A stretch of 33,527 bases of DNA, taken from the NCBI GenBank assembly GCA_903873965.1, contig CAIQQO010000067.1:1-33527 (forward strand). Direction: 5' to 3'. Source of the stretch: an uncultured bacterium. Its GTDB lineage: Bacteria > Chloroflexota > Anaerolineae > J036 > Brachytrichaceae. Numbering within the stretch: position 1 is the first letter of the stretch; each line of letters opens with the position of its first letter. Under the pieces are notes generated by a model that was not told where the DNA came from, made no database searches, and worked only from the letters and a program-made list of their open reading frames with translations. Positions 20,789-28,363 of this stretch are shown in pieces. Both the position numbers and the translations under genes were made by a program.

Positions 20789-21853
20789 ATGGCTACACTG
20801 ACGAAACGCGAGCGTGTGATGCGGACGATGCGTTTTGAAGAAACAGACCGCACACCGCTCTACGATATCCTGCAGAACGATGCCGTAATTGAGCACTATG
20901 CGGGGCATGTGCTGACCGTGGCTGATGGCGACTGGGTTAAAGCACTGGCTATTGGCCGGACGCTGGACCTGACGCGCATGCCCGAAGGCCCACAGCAACC
21001 CCGCATAGAACGCCAGGACAACGGCCTGGTGATGCAGCATGAACGTTGGACATCATGGATCATCGAGCGTCCCTGGCACGACTTGAACGGGTTGGCAGAG
21101 TGGGTGAAGCACGAGATAAAGCGATCAAACGCGCAGGTGTTTGATCGCACTTACGCCGAACAGTTCCACGCCAGAATTCGCGCCTGCCAGGCGCAGTTTG
21201 CCGCAGCCGATCCTACAGGGCGGAACGATCCAACGATGATGATCGTCGAAAGCGGCGCCGGCTTGACGGAAGCCTACTGGCATGCCGACATTGAACAGTT
21301 TAGTTATCTGTTGATGGACCAAGCTGATCTGGTGGAGGAATGGCTGGAGGCGCGCCTGTTGGCGGAACTGCGGCGCGTGGCTGCCATTGCCAATCCCGAC
21401 GTCATCCCACTGGCCTTGACCTACGATGACATCGCCTACAAAACTGCGCCTCTCTTCTCACCAGTCTGGTTGCGGCGCATGTGGTTGCCACGCTTGAAAC
21501 GCCTGGTGACTGCCTGGCACAGCCGCGATGCGCTGTGCGTCTTTCATTCCGACGGCAACCTGTGGCCAGTTCTGGATGACCTGGTGGCCACGGGCATCGA
21601 TGGATTGAATCCGCTGGAGGTGCTGGCTGGCATGACAGTGGAAACGGTACGCGCGCGCTATCCCCGCCTCGTGTTGACGGGCGGCATCGACGTCAGCCAA
21701 CTGCTGGTCTATGGCACGCCCGACGAGGTGCGCACCGCATGCCGCGCAGCCATACGCGCAGCGCACGGTGGCTACCTGATGGGATCGAGCACGGAGTTGT
21801 ACTGGGATGTCCCGCTCGAAAACGCCATAGCGATGCTTGAAATTGTACTGTGA
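20789..21853 (+). CDS. Uroporphyrinogen decarboxylase (UroD) superfamily protein, MtaA/CmuA-like
   Basis: The 354-aa protein begins LTKRERVMRTMRFEETDRTPLYD, typical of the MtaA/CmuA branch (corrinoid-linked methyltransferases) and not of true HemE, whose MRQAGRY motif is missing. It has the branch signature in CVFHSDGNLWPVLDDLVATGIDGLNPLE (His253-Ser-Asp-Gly-Asn257) and LVLTGGIDVSQLLVYGTPDEV. Members move methyl groups or act on unknown substrates and are common in sugar and aromatic-degradation loci. There is no strong ribosome site; the start lies 5 nt after the SDR stop, so translation is probably coupled. The end of the gene contains the left half of a CRP-like site. Confidence 0.85.
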   Translation: MATLTKRERVMRTMRFEETDRTPLYDILQNDAVIEHYAGHVLTVADGDWVKALAIGRTLDLTRMPEGPQQPRIERQDNGLVMQHERWTSWIIERPWHDLNGLAEWVKHEIKRSNAQVFDRTYAEQFHARIRACQAQFAAADPTGRNDPTMMIVESGAGLTEAYWHADIEQFSYLLMDQADLVEEWLEARLLAELRRVAAIANPDVIPLALTYDDIAYKTAPLFSPVWLRRMWLPRLKRLVTAWHSRDALCVFHSDGNLWPVLDDLVATGIDGLNPLEVLAGMTVETVRARYPRLVLTGGIDVSQLLVYGTPDEVRTACRAAIRAAHGGYLMGSSTELYWDVPLENAIAMLEIVL

Positions 21854-21864
21854 TTTATTTCACA
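21849..21864. promoter_or_regulatory. Perfect CRP-type palindrome TGTGA-N6-TCACA
   Basis: TGTGA (21849-21853), TTTATT, TCACA (21860-21864) is exactly the CRP consensus spacing. It overlaps the stop codon of the UroD-like gene and sits 3 bp before the -35 of the next promoter, centred about 47 bp upstream of the predicted start of transcription. A CRP/FNR-family activator could therefore link the GMC oxidoreductase gene to carbon or redox state. Chloroflexota encode such regulators; binding is inferred. Confidence 0.55.
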
Positions 21865-21867
21865 ATG

Positions 21868-21897
21868 TTGACATTTGTCCCTCTTATGCCCTATAGT
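21868..21897 (+). promoter_or_regulatory. Strong sigma70-type promoter of the GMC oxidoreductase gene
   Basis: A perfect TTGACA (21868-21873), 18-bp spacer and TATAGT (21892-21897) give the best promoter match in the window. The leader to ATG 22040 would be about 136 nt and contains a 20-bp alternating purine-pyrimidine run. Confidence 0.7.
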
Positions 21898-21954
21898 GCG
21901 ATCTGCACTCCATGACTGCCCCTTTCAATACCCCCATTTGACTCACCTGACCGA

Positions 21955-21974
21955 ATATATGTGCGCGTGCGCGC
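21955..21974. other. 20-bp alternating purine-pyrimidine run (Z-DNA-prone)
   Basis: (AT)3 followed by GTGCGCGTGCGCGC gives strictly alternating R-Y for 20 bp inside the 5' leader of the GMC gene. Such GC-rich alternating DNA can adopt Z-form under negative supercoiling behind a strong promoter. A functional role is speculative. Confidence 0.4.
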
Positions 21975-22039
21975 CTGTCTGCTGTTTTCAACTTTGAAAT
22001 CAGCATGATCTCGAAATGATCCGAGTGGTTGGAGGAGAA

Positions 22040-24988
22040 ATGTCTCGTAGTTCGATTCAAGAGTCTCGTTTGTTCTGGTTACTGAATAGCATTGCATTGA
22101 TCATGGCTGCACTGACGATAGTGGGTCTGATTGGCGCCTACAACGGCCCATCGACAACCGGTGTTGCATCCGCGTTTTTTATCCAGGCGCCGTTTGTTTC
22201 AAACGCTACGGCCGGGCTTGGCTTGCTGGCGCTGATTGCATGGTTTGCCTCCGCTGATCTGCGCCGAGGTAGACCACTCACCTATACGCTCATCGCGGGG
22301 CTTGCCTTTGGCGCAGTGGCAACCATCGCCTTGTCATTCAGCCTCGCTGCTGCAGCTATCCCTGCATTCATATGGGCAGTCGCCGTGGTCATTCCCGCGC
22401 TACTCGCCGTCGTGCTACTGCTCCTGCAACGCGACGCCGAACGCCATCACACCATACCCATCTGGCAGCCATGGATGACCGACAAGCCTATTACTGGTTG
22501 GGAGAAGGTGGCGCGCGTGATTGCGGTCGTTGTCGGTGCCGCATCACTCGCCGGCGCCATTGCCAGTGTCATCATCCCATTCACCGGCCCTTCTGAGCTG
22601 GCTGACTTCTTCACTACTCCGTTGATGGTGGGGCTGAACAGCATTAAACTCGTACTGTTGGCCATCCTGCTCTTCATTGCTGCAGCCAATATCCGTCGCT
22701 ACCCCGAGATGCTCACCCTTTTCGTGCTTGGCAATGTCGTGTCGCTACTCTCGGTCATCATCACCAATCTGGGTATAGCGCGGTTCGGCACAACGTCAGT
22801 ATCCCTGGCCGGTATGACGCTGTCGACGCGCGATATCATGCTGAATGCGCTGGTTCTGGATGGTGTGGTCGTCGTCGGTTTCACGGTGCTCAAAGCGCTG
22901 ATCAATCGCGACCTGCTGAATTTCCTGACCTTCTTTTCACCGCTCGAATTTCGCGCGCTTGAGGCCATCGCCGAAGGCATCATCGATGGCGGCGCATCGG
23001 CCAAAGTGCCTCCTTACCAGGTTGCGCTGCGCACCGATTCGTACCTGGGCGCCTTCCGATCAAACCGGCTGTGGCTGTCGCGCATGGCCATCCTTGCGCT
23101 GCAGTTCATGCCTTTGCTGGTGCTGAAGCCGCCGATCAACTTCCTTAATCCCATCATGCGGCGCGAGTTCATCGATCGCTACTTCAAGCGCAACATCATC
23201 AAGCCGCGCGGTTTGTACTGGATTCTGACCCATGTCGCACCGCGCCGCATCCTCGACCTGATTGAAGCTGCGATGCGTTTCAACATGCAGTTAACCTATC
23301 TGGGTTACTACAGTGATGCACGGGTGCAGCGCGAGATTGGATACGTGCCATTTTCACAGCGCACAGTGCTGGCGCCGCCCAAGGTTATTCGCCGCTATCC
23401 CCCTTTGCGCGTGATTCAACCGGATGATTTGGACAAACAGGGCGTTGACATGATCTCTTCTGCCGATGTGGTCATCATCGGATCTGGCGCAGGCGGGTCT
23501 ATTCTGGCAGAGCAAATGGCATGTCAAGGCCGCGAGGTGCTGTTGCTGGAACGCGGCAAGTACACCAACCCTGATGACTTTAACGAAGACGAAGTAGGCC
23601 AGATCGGCAAACTGTACAGTGATGGCGCGTTGCAGTTATCACAGGCATTGCGGTTCACCGTTTTGCAGGGGTCTGGTGTCGGCGGTTCCACCGTGATCAA
23701 CAACGCGGTTTGTTTCGACACTCCGGATCGCGTTCTTGACAGATGGAACGACCCGAATGGCACAGACGCCGGCATCGATGTGGCGCAATACCGTGCTGCA
23801 CAGGCGGCTGTGCGGGCGCGCCTGTCGATTCAGTCGATTAAGGATTCATCCAAATCCATCGACTGGCAGAGTGTATTAAATCCTGGCGACAGCGCTCTTG
23901 AACGCGGCATACGCTCTTGTCTGACACCCGGCACCTATGAATACGATGTTGTCAGCGCTAATATTTCAGATTGTCTGGGTTGCGGTTACTGCAACATCGG
24001 CTGCAAATTCGGGCGCAAGTTGTCGATGCTGGATGAGGTTCTGCCCAAGGCTCAATTGGATCGCGGCGCTGACCAGTTTCGCATTTTGTCTGAAGCCGAG
24101 GCCATTGGGTTGCGAGGCGACGCAGGTCATATTAAGGAAATCACAGTGCGATTGGGTGGCAGGCGCGAACTGCTGATTCGCAATCCCAAGACCGTAATCG
24201 TGAGTGCAGGCACTGTGGCATCCAGTTGGCTGTTGATGCGCAGCGGCATTGGCAAAGGCGAACTCCCCGTCGGGCGTCACCTGTCTTTCAACATGGGCAG
24301 CCCGTTGCATGCGCGTTTCGAGAAAAAACTGGACAGTTATGCCGGACTGCAGATTGCCCACTATCTGAAGCTCAATGATCATCCCGGATTTGTCTATGAA
24401 ACCTGGTATAACCCGCCTGTTTCGCAGGCTATGTCTATGCCAGGCTGGCTGGATACGCATTACCGCAACATGCAGCAATACGACCATATCCATGGTGTCG
24501 GTGTGCTAGTAGGTACCGAGTCGAATGCATCCATCTCGCCCGCGCTGTTCCTGCGCGGCGCCCCTGATATCGTCTATGATCCGACAGAACGCGATCTCGA
24601 TAGTCTTGTGACTGCGCTCATCATGCTGGGCAAAATTTTCTTTGCTGCCGGAGCAAAGGAAGTCTTTGCATCGACGCGCCGATATGCTAGCTATGAGGCT
24701 AAACGGTCGATTACTTATACTGCAGAAGAACTGGACAACCTGCGCAGCCTGGTGCGAGACGACCGGGATATTCTGCTGGGCACAGGTCACCCGCAGGGCG
24801 GTAACGCGATCAGCAAGAAACGCGGGCGCGATGGCGCGAATGGAGGTGTGATCGGGCCGGACTTCAAAGTGTACGGCTATGACAACCTGCATGTGTGCGA
24901 TGCCAGCGTTTTTCCAACTTCTACTACGGTCAACCCGCAATTGAGTGTCATGACGATGGCGCAATATGCGGCTGGGCGAATCCGGTGA
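22040..24988 (+). CDS. GMC oxidoreductase fused to an N-terminal multi-pass membrane domain
   Basis: ATG 22040 follows GGAGGAGAA, giving 982 aa. Residues ~12-285 hold about eight hydrophobic segments, so the N-terminal third is a membrane domain. An amphipathic linker (~300-470) follows, then a full GMC flavoenzyme: FAD loop VVIIGSGAGGS (481-487), LLLERG, GSGVGGSTVINNAVCF (~544-559), and the C-terminal HPQGGN (His917) and VNPQLSVMTMAQYAAGR (Asn965), the GMC active-site pair. In between, CLGCGYCNIGC (C645, C648, C651, C655; C-x2-C-x2-C-x3-C) matches the Cys-rich loop of long-chain fatty alcohol oxidase-like GMC proteins and could hold an Fe-S cluster. It would oxidise a lipid or alcohol at the membrane, with the membrane part perhaps passing electrons on. 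The C-x2-C-x2-C-x3-C set is consistent in families, but cluster binding is inferred. Confidence 0.88.
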   Translation: MSRSSIQESRLFWLLNSIALIMAALTIVGLIGAYNGPSTTGVASAFFIQAPFVSNATAGLGLLALIAWFASADLRRGRPLTYTLIAGLAFGAVATIALSFSLAAAAIPAFIWAVAVVIPALLAVVLLLLQRDAERHHTIPIWQPWMTDKPITGWEKVARVIAVVVGAASLAGAIASVIIPFTGPSELADFFTTPLMVGLNSIKLVLLAILLFIAAANIRRYPEMLTLFVLGNVVSLLSVIITNLGIARFGTTSVSLAGMTLSTRDIMLNALVLDGVVVVGFTVLKALINRDLLNFLTFFSPLEFRALEAIAEGIIDGGASAKVPPYQVALRTDSYLGAFRSNRLWLSRMAILALQFMPLLVLKPPINFLNPIMRREFIDRYFKRNIIKPRGLYWILTHVAPRRILDLIEAAMRFNMQLTYLGYYSDARVQREIGYVPFSQRTVLAPPKVIRRYPPLRVIQPDDLDKQGVDMISSADVVIIGSGAGGSILAEQMACQGREVLLLERGKYTNPDDFNEDEVGQIGKLYSDGALQLSQALRFTVLQGSGVGGSTVINNAVCFDTPDRVLDRWNDPNGTDAGIDVAQYRAAQAAVRARLSIQSIKDSSKSIDWQSVLNPGDSALERGIRSCLTPGTYEYDVVSANISDCLGCGYCNIGCKFGRKLSMLDEVLPKAQLDRGADQFRILSEAEAIGLRGDAGHIKEITVRLGGRRELLIRNPKTVIVSAGTVASSWLLMRSGIGKGELPVGRHLSFNMGSPLHARFEKKLDSYAGLQIAHYLKLNDHPGFVYETWYNPPVSQAMSMPGWLDTHYRNMQQYDHIHGVGVLVGTESNASISPALFLRGAPDIVYDPTERDLDSLVTALIMLGKIFFAAGAKEVFASTRRYASYEAKRSITYTAEELDNLRSLVRDDRDILLGTGHPQGGNAISKKRGRDGANGGVIGPDFKVYGYDNLHVCDASVFPTSTTVNPQLSVMTMAQYAAGRIR

Positions 24989-25128
24989 CGCTCTGCATGG
25001 TAACCAGAAAACGGTATTGAGAATAAGGCTCGGTTCAAGATAGATTGACAAAAGCACCCACTCGTGCGAAACGGATGCTGGTGGTGTTGCGATGGGTGAA
25101 TCAGGCCTACGCTACGTGATTATGCAAA

Positions 25129-25134
25129 TATAAT
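25129..25134 (+). promoter_or_regulatory. Perfect -10 TATAAT 11 nt before a start codon (leaderless candidate)
   Basis: TATAAT ends 11 nt before ATG 25146, which has no Shine-Dalgarno sequence, so transcription would begin roughly at -5 to +1 of the start codon. No clear -35 lies at the expected distance. Confidence 0.45.
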
Positions 25135-25145
25135 GACGGCGAACC

Positions 25146-28079
25146 ATGAAAAAGATGGACTGGCACAGCGTGTTCAATGGTTTGCGCAGAACGGTTAGCT
25201 GGGCGCAAGCGGATGCACGCGTGTTTACTGCGACGAGTGAAGGCAGCGGCATCTTTGGCAAGTGGGTGCTCGATGAATATGGTTTGCCGTCTTATCACTA
25301 CATACTGGATCAGTGGCGTGACCGACGCGCTTATTATCCTAATACCGAAAACCTCAATCGCCGCGACCACTGGCATCAGATTGGCAATGACCGCATCACG
25401 GCGCTAGTCAGCAATGAAGGTTTTATTCAGGCGGTCATAGGAGATCGTGGCGGGGTCTTTCTGAACCGTTTTGAAGCGCGCGACCGCGAGGGTAAGCCTG
25501 ACGCGGCAGTGCCGCCAGCAGGTTTGGGTGCGCAGGTGTTGAACGGGGTTGCGCAATTAGCTGTGTTACTTGTACGCATCTGGCGACGCACCAGACAGTG
25601 GTTCTACCTGTTGCGTGCGCGCCATATCCGCCGTCAATTCCCTGAACCGATCATCCCGCGCGGAACATCCAGCCAGCCTGTTGGCGCACCTTTACAGGTG
25701 CAGGCGCAGTTTGCTCCAGTCGTGCTGCATACTTATGCAGGCGGTTTTGGTTATGTCGATGATGGCACGGAGACGTGGGCGACGGCCTATCGATATCGTC
25801 CCGAAACCGCCGAAGTGACGCGCCTTTGGGGGATTGGCCATGCTGACAGCACAACCACCTATCGCCAGTTGCTTGTTACCCGTCGGACGTATGCCCCTAC
25901 GGGGGATGATGCCGTGTTGCTCAATGACATACGAATTGAGAACCTTGGGGCGACTGTCGCACGGCTACGTTACTACGAATACTGGGATGTGAATATCCAT
26001 CGGCTTAAACTGCAATGGCTGCGTTCCGGACCGTTTGCGGCGCCGGGCGATGAAGTGCGCCGGGCATTGAACGATGATTTCACGTCAACCCCGCACATCG
26101 AAAAATCAATGACCGTACTGCGCTGCCGACAACGATTGCGCCGTGCCGACGGCCATAGTCCTTCAGAAGTTGCCGATGTGGATACGTTGCCGCTTGATGT
26201 CTTCCTTGCTAATCTGAGCGGCAGCCCTATCGCGACGTGTTATACCGAGAAGGCGGCATTCTTTGGGCGCGGTACCGCGGCGCGACCAGATGCCGTGCGA
26301 CGCGCCGGCGTTATAGACGGCCCTGTGCCCGCACCCGATGACGCCATGCCCTATTGCCTCGTGATGTGTCACAACATTGAGTTGCAGCCGGGTGCGTCCA
26401 CTGACCTGCTCTATGCGTACGGTGCGGTGCGCCCCAATGAGGACCTTGCCTTTCTCGATCGTTATGCCAATAGCGTACTCGCGCCAACCGTGGCGCTTTG
26501 GAGAAGTCGGCTGGCCTATTTCAAGGCGCCCGGTGAAAGTGTTCTGCAGCGCGAAATGGCATGGCATGCACACAATCTGCTGGCTGCCACCTTACGCAAC
26601 GACTACTATGGCGCCCATGTAATTCCGCAGGGATCGGCTTATTTTTACCTGCACGGCGCCGATGGCGCGCCGCGCGATCAGGCTTTATCTGTAATACCGC
26701 TGGTGTACTTGCGTCCGGGTTTGGCGCGCGACATGCTGCGGATGCTCCTGAGTATGATGCATGCCGACAATGGCCAATTACCGTATGCCTTTGCAGGTTT
26801 TGGCTATCATAGCGACGCCTTGGGATTACATGCCGCACCTTCCGACCTCGACCTGTTCCTGTTGCTTGCTGTTAACGAATACTTGTGTGCTACGGGTGAT
26901 TGGCATTTTCTTGACTCGCCCGTGCCATACTATCCACGCGGTCAGATGGCCGTGCCTCCTTATGGCCATAGTGTCCTTGATCACATTCGGTTGAGCATTC
27001 GCCACTTGATCGATACCGTTGGCCTTGGGGAGCATGGGCTCATGCGCATTGGCGATGGAGACTGGTCGGATGCCATCGTTCTTGAAACCGCATTACGTGA
27101 TGTGGGCATGGAGATCAGCCTTGCCAACACACGGCGGAGCGGTGAATCGATCCCCAACAGTCAGATGGCTTTGTACGTGTTGCCGCGTATTGCGACCATT
27201 CTCGATCGGTATGATACGGTCCTCGCAGCCGAGTTGCACACGTTGACTGCACGCCTGGAGACGGCGGTAATGCTGCAATGGAATGGCCGCTGGTTCACGC
27301 GCGCCATACTACGTGATCTGGCCGACCGACCTGTACCTATCGCCGATGATTGGATTAATCTTGAAGCACAACCATGGGCGATGATCAGTGGTGCGGCGGC
27401 ACGTATGGACATCCATGGTGTTCAAGCACGACTGGTTGACAATATCGGCCGATTGCTTGATGACCCGTCGCCCATTGGAGCGCCTCTGAGCGAACGCGGC
27501 ATGGTCTGGCCTGCCATCTCACAACTACTCACGTGGGGTTATGGACGCAGCCGCCCTGACCTGGCATGGCGATCGCTCAAGCGGAATTCATTTGCGGCGC
27601 ATGCAAAAACATTCCCACAATGGTGGCACGGCATCTGGTCAGGCCCCGATGGCAGCTATGCGGTCGACGCAACTCCTGCGGGCGCACCCTGGAGCAGTCC
27701 GGTTACACCCATGACCGACTTCCCGGTCATGAATACCAATCCGGATGCCATGGCGTTGCTGGGTTTGTTGCGCGTCTGCGGCATTGAGCCTGCGCCTGAT
27801 GGCGATGGCTTATTGATCGCGCCGCAGTCGCCGCCCGATAGTTTCACGCTGGATCTTCCATTAATCAGGATGGATGTGAACTATGAAGGTATGAACGTAG
27901 AGTACAGACCGATGACGACAGGCAACATGGTACTGCACCTTCGCGTCCCGCCTGGCAAGCGGTTGCTGTCTGCTACTTGCAAAGGTCAGCCAGTGACGGC
28001 TGCACAGGGTGCCGATATGGTGTTCCCGCTAAGTTTCAATGCTGGAGAGAAAGTGACCATTGATCTAAGATGGATTTGA
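25146..28079 (+). CDS. GH94/GH36-type glycosyltransferase-like enzyme (cellobiose phosphorylase-like)
   Basis: The 977-aa protein has the layout of GH94 phosphorylases: an N-terminal beta-sandwich (~1-430, with GIFGKWVLDEYGLPSYHYILDQ and a TYRQLL.TRR-type strand), then an (alpha/alpha)6 barrel beginning near WHAHNLLAATLRNDYYGAHVIPQGSAYFYLHG and RDQALSVIPLVYLRPGLARDML. The GDGDWSDA motif (636-643) corresponds to the GDWNDG catalytic loop of cellobiose/chitobiose phosphorylases. The C-terminal jelly-roll closes with GEKVTIDLRW. An insertion of basic and hydrophobic residues near 130-170 (LAVLLVRIWRRTRQWFYLLRARHIRR) is unusual. No signal peptide. It would phosphorolyse or transfer beta-glucosides or related sugars in the cytoplasm. 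The Asn of the usual WND is Ser here, so activity may differ. The nearest preceding gene ends 157 nt upstream. Confidence 0.8.
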   Translation: MKKMDWHSVFNGLRRTVSWAQADARVFTATSEGSGIFGKWVLDEYGLPSYHYILDQWRDRRAYYPNTENLNRRDHWHQIGNDRITALVSNEGFIQAVIGDRGGVFLNRFEARDREGKPDAAVPPAGLGAQVLNGVAQLAVLLVRIWRRTRQWFYLLRARHIRRQFPEPIIPRGTSSQPVGAPLQVQAQFAPVVLHTYAGGFGYVDDGTETWATAYRYRPETAEVTRLWGIGHADSTTTYRQLLVTRRTYAPTGDDAVLLNDIRIENLGATVARLRYYEYWDVNIHRLKLQWLRSGPFAAPGDEVRRALNDDFTSTPHIEKSMTVLRCRQRLRRADGHSPSEVADVDTLPLDVFLANLSGSPIATCYTEKAAFFGRGTAARPDAVRRAGVIDGPVPAPDDAMPYCLVMCHNIELQPGASTDLLYAYGAVRPNEDLAFLDRYANSVLAPTVALWRSRLAYFKAPGESVLQREMAWHAHNLLAATLRNDYYGAHVIPQGSAYFYLHGADGAPRDQALSVIPLVYLRPGLARDMLRMLLSMMHADNGQLPYAFAGFGYHSDALGLHAAPSDLDLFLLLAVNEYLCATGDWHFLDSPVPYYPRGQMAVPPYGHSVLDHIRLSIRHLIDTVGLGEHGLMRIGDGDWSDAIVLETALRDVGMEISLANTRRSGESIPNSQMALYVLPRIATILDRYDTVLAAELHTLTARLETAVMLQWNGRWFTRAILRDLADRPVPIADDWINLEAQPWAMISGAAARMDIHGVQARLVDNIGRLLDDPSPIGAPLSERGMVWPAISQLLTWGYGRSRPDLAWRSLKRNSFAAHAKTFPQWWHGIWSGPDGSYAVDATPAGAPWSSPVTPMTDFPVMNTNPDAMALLGLLRVCGIEPAPDGDGLLIAPQSPPDSFTLDLPLIRMDVNYEGMNVEYRPMTTGNMVLHLRVPPGKRLLSATCKGQPVTAAQGADMVFPLSFNAGEKVTIDLRWI

Positions 28080-28262
28080 CCCTCAAGCGGTAGAATTGCT
28101 AATCATAGCGAAATAGGTAGTCTTACGCATTATTACGTATTTACTTTCTTGGCATTTGGCATAGAATTATGGTTCGTATTCTATCAGTTTTACGGTAAGC
28201 AGCGTCTGGCGGGGTAGAAAGGCAAGAGAAGGATGTCGTTACCAAGCCAGGTGAAACAGGGC

Positions 28263-28290
28263 TTGAAAAAACAGACTTTGAAACTATAAT
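28263..28290 (+). promoter_or_regulatory. Promoter TTGAAA-N16-TATAAT for the three-gene envelope module
   Basis: TTGAAA (28263-28268), 16 bp and a perfect TATAAT (28285-28290) lie about 75 nt before ATG 28364. The -10 sits in the left arm of AACTATA (28282-28288) / TATAGTT (28294-28300), a 7-bp inverted repeat that could be an operator. TTGACA directly follows at 28299-28304. The whole 28080-28363 gap is AT-rich and holds no gene. Confidence 0.5.
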
Positions 28291-28347
28291 CTATATAGTT
28301 GACACTCGTCGTTTTGCTCTGGTATTCATCAACAGTGCTCACGAATC

Positions 28348-28353
28348 TAGAAT
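28348..28353 (+). promoter_or_regulatory. -10 hexamer TAGAAT 10 nt before a start codon (leaderless candidate)
   Basis: TAGAAT ends 10 nt before ATG 28364, which has no Shine-Dalgarno sequence, as for the starts at 14403, 17780 and 25146. It may be a second, leaderless promoter. Confidence 0.4.
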
Positions 28354-28363
28354 CGGATGAAAT

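Noticed and set aside
28282-28300. AACTATA/TATAGTT inverted repeat as a terminator of the GH94-like gene
   Set aside because: It is AT-only, has no T-run and overlaps a perfect -10 hexamer, so an operator or promoter role fits better.
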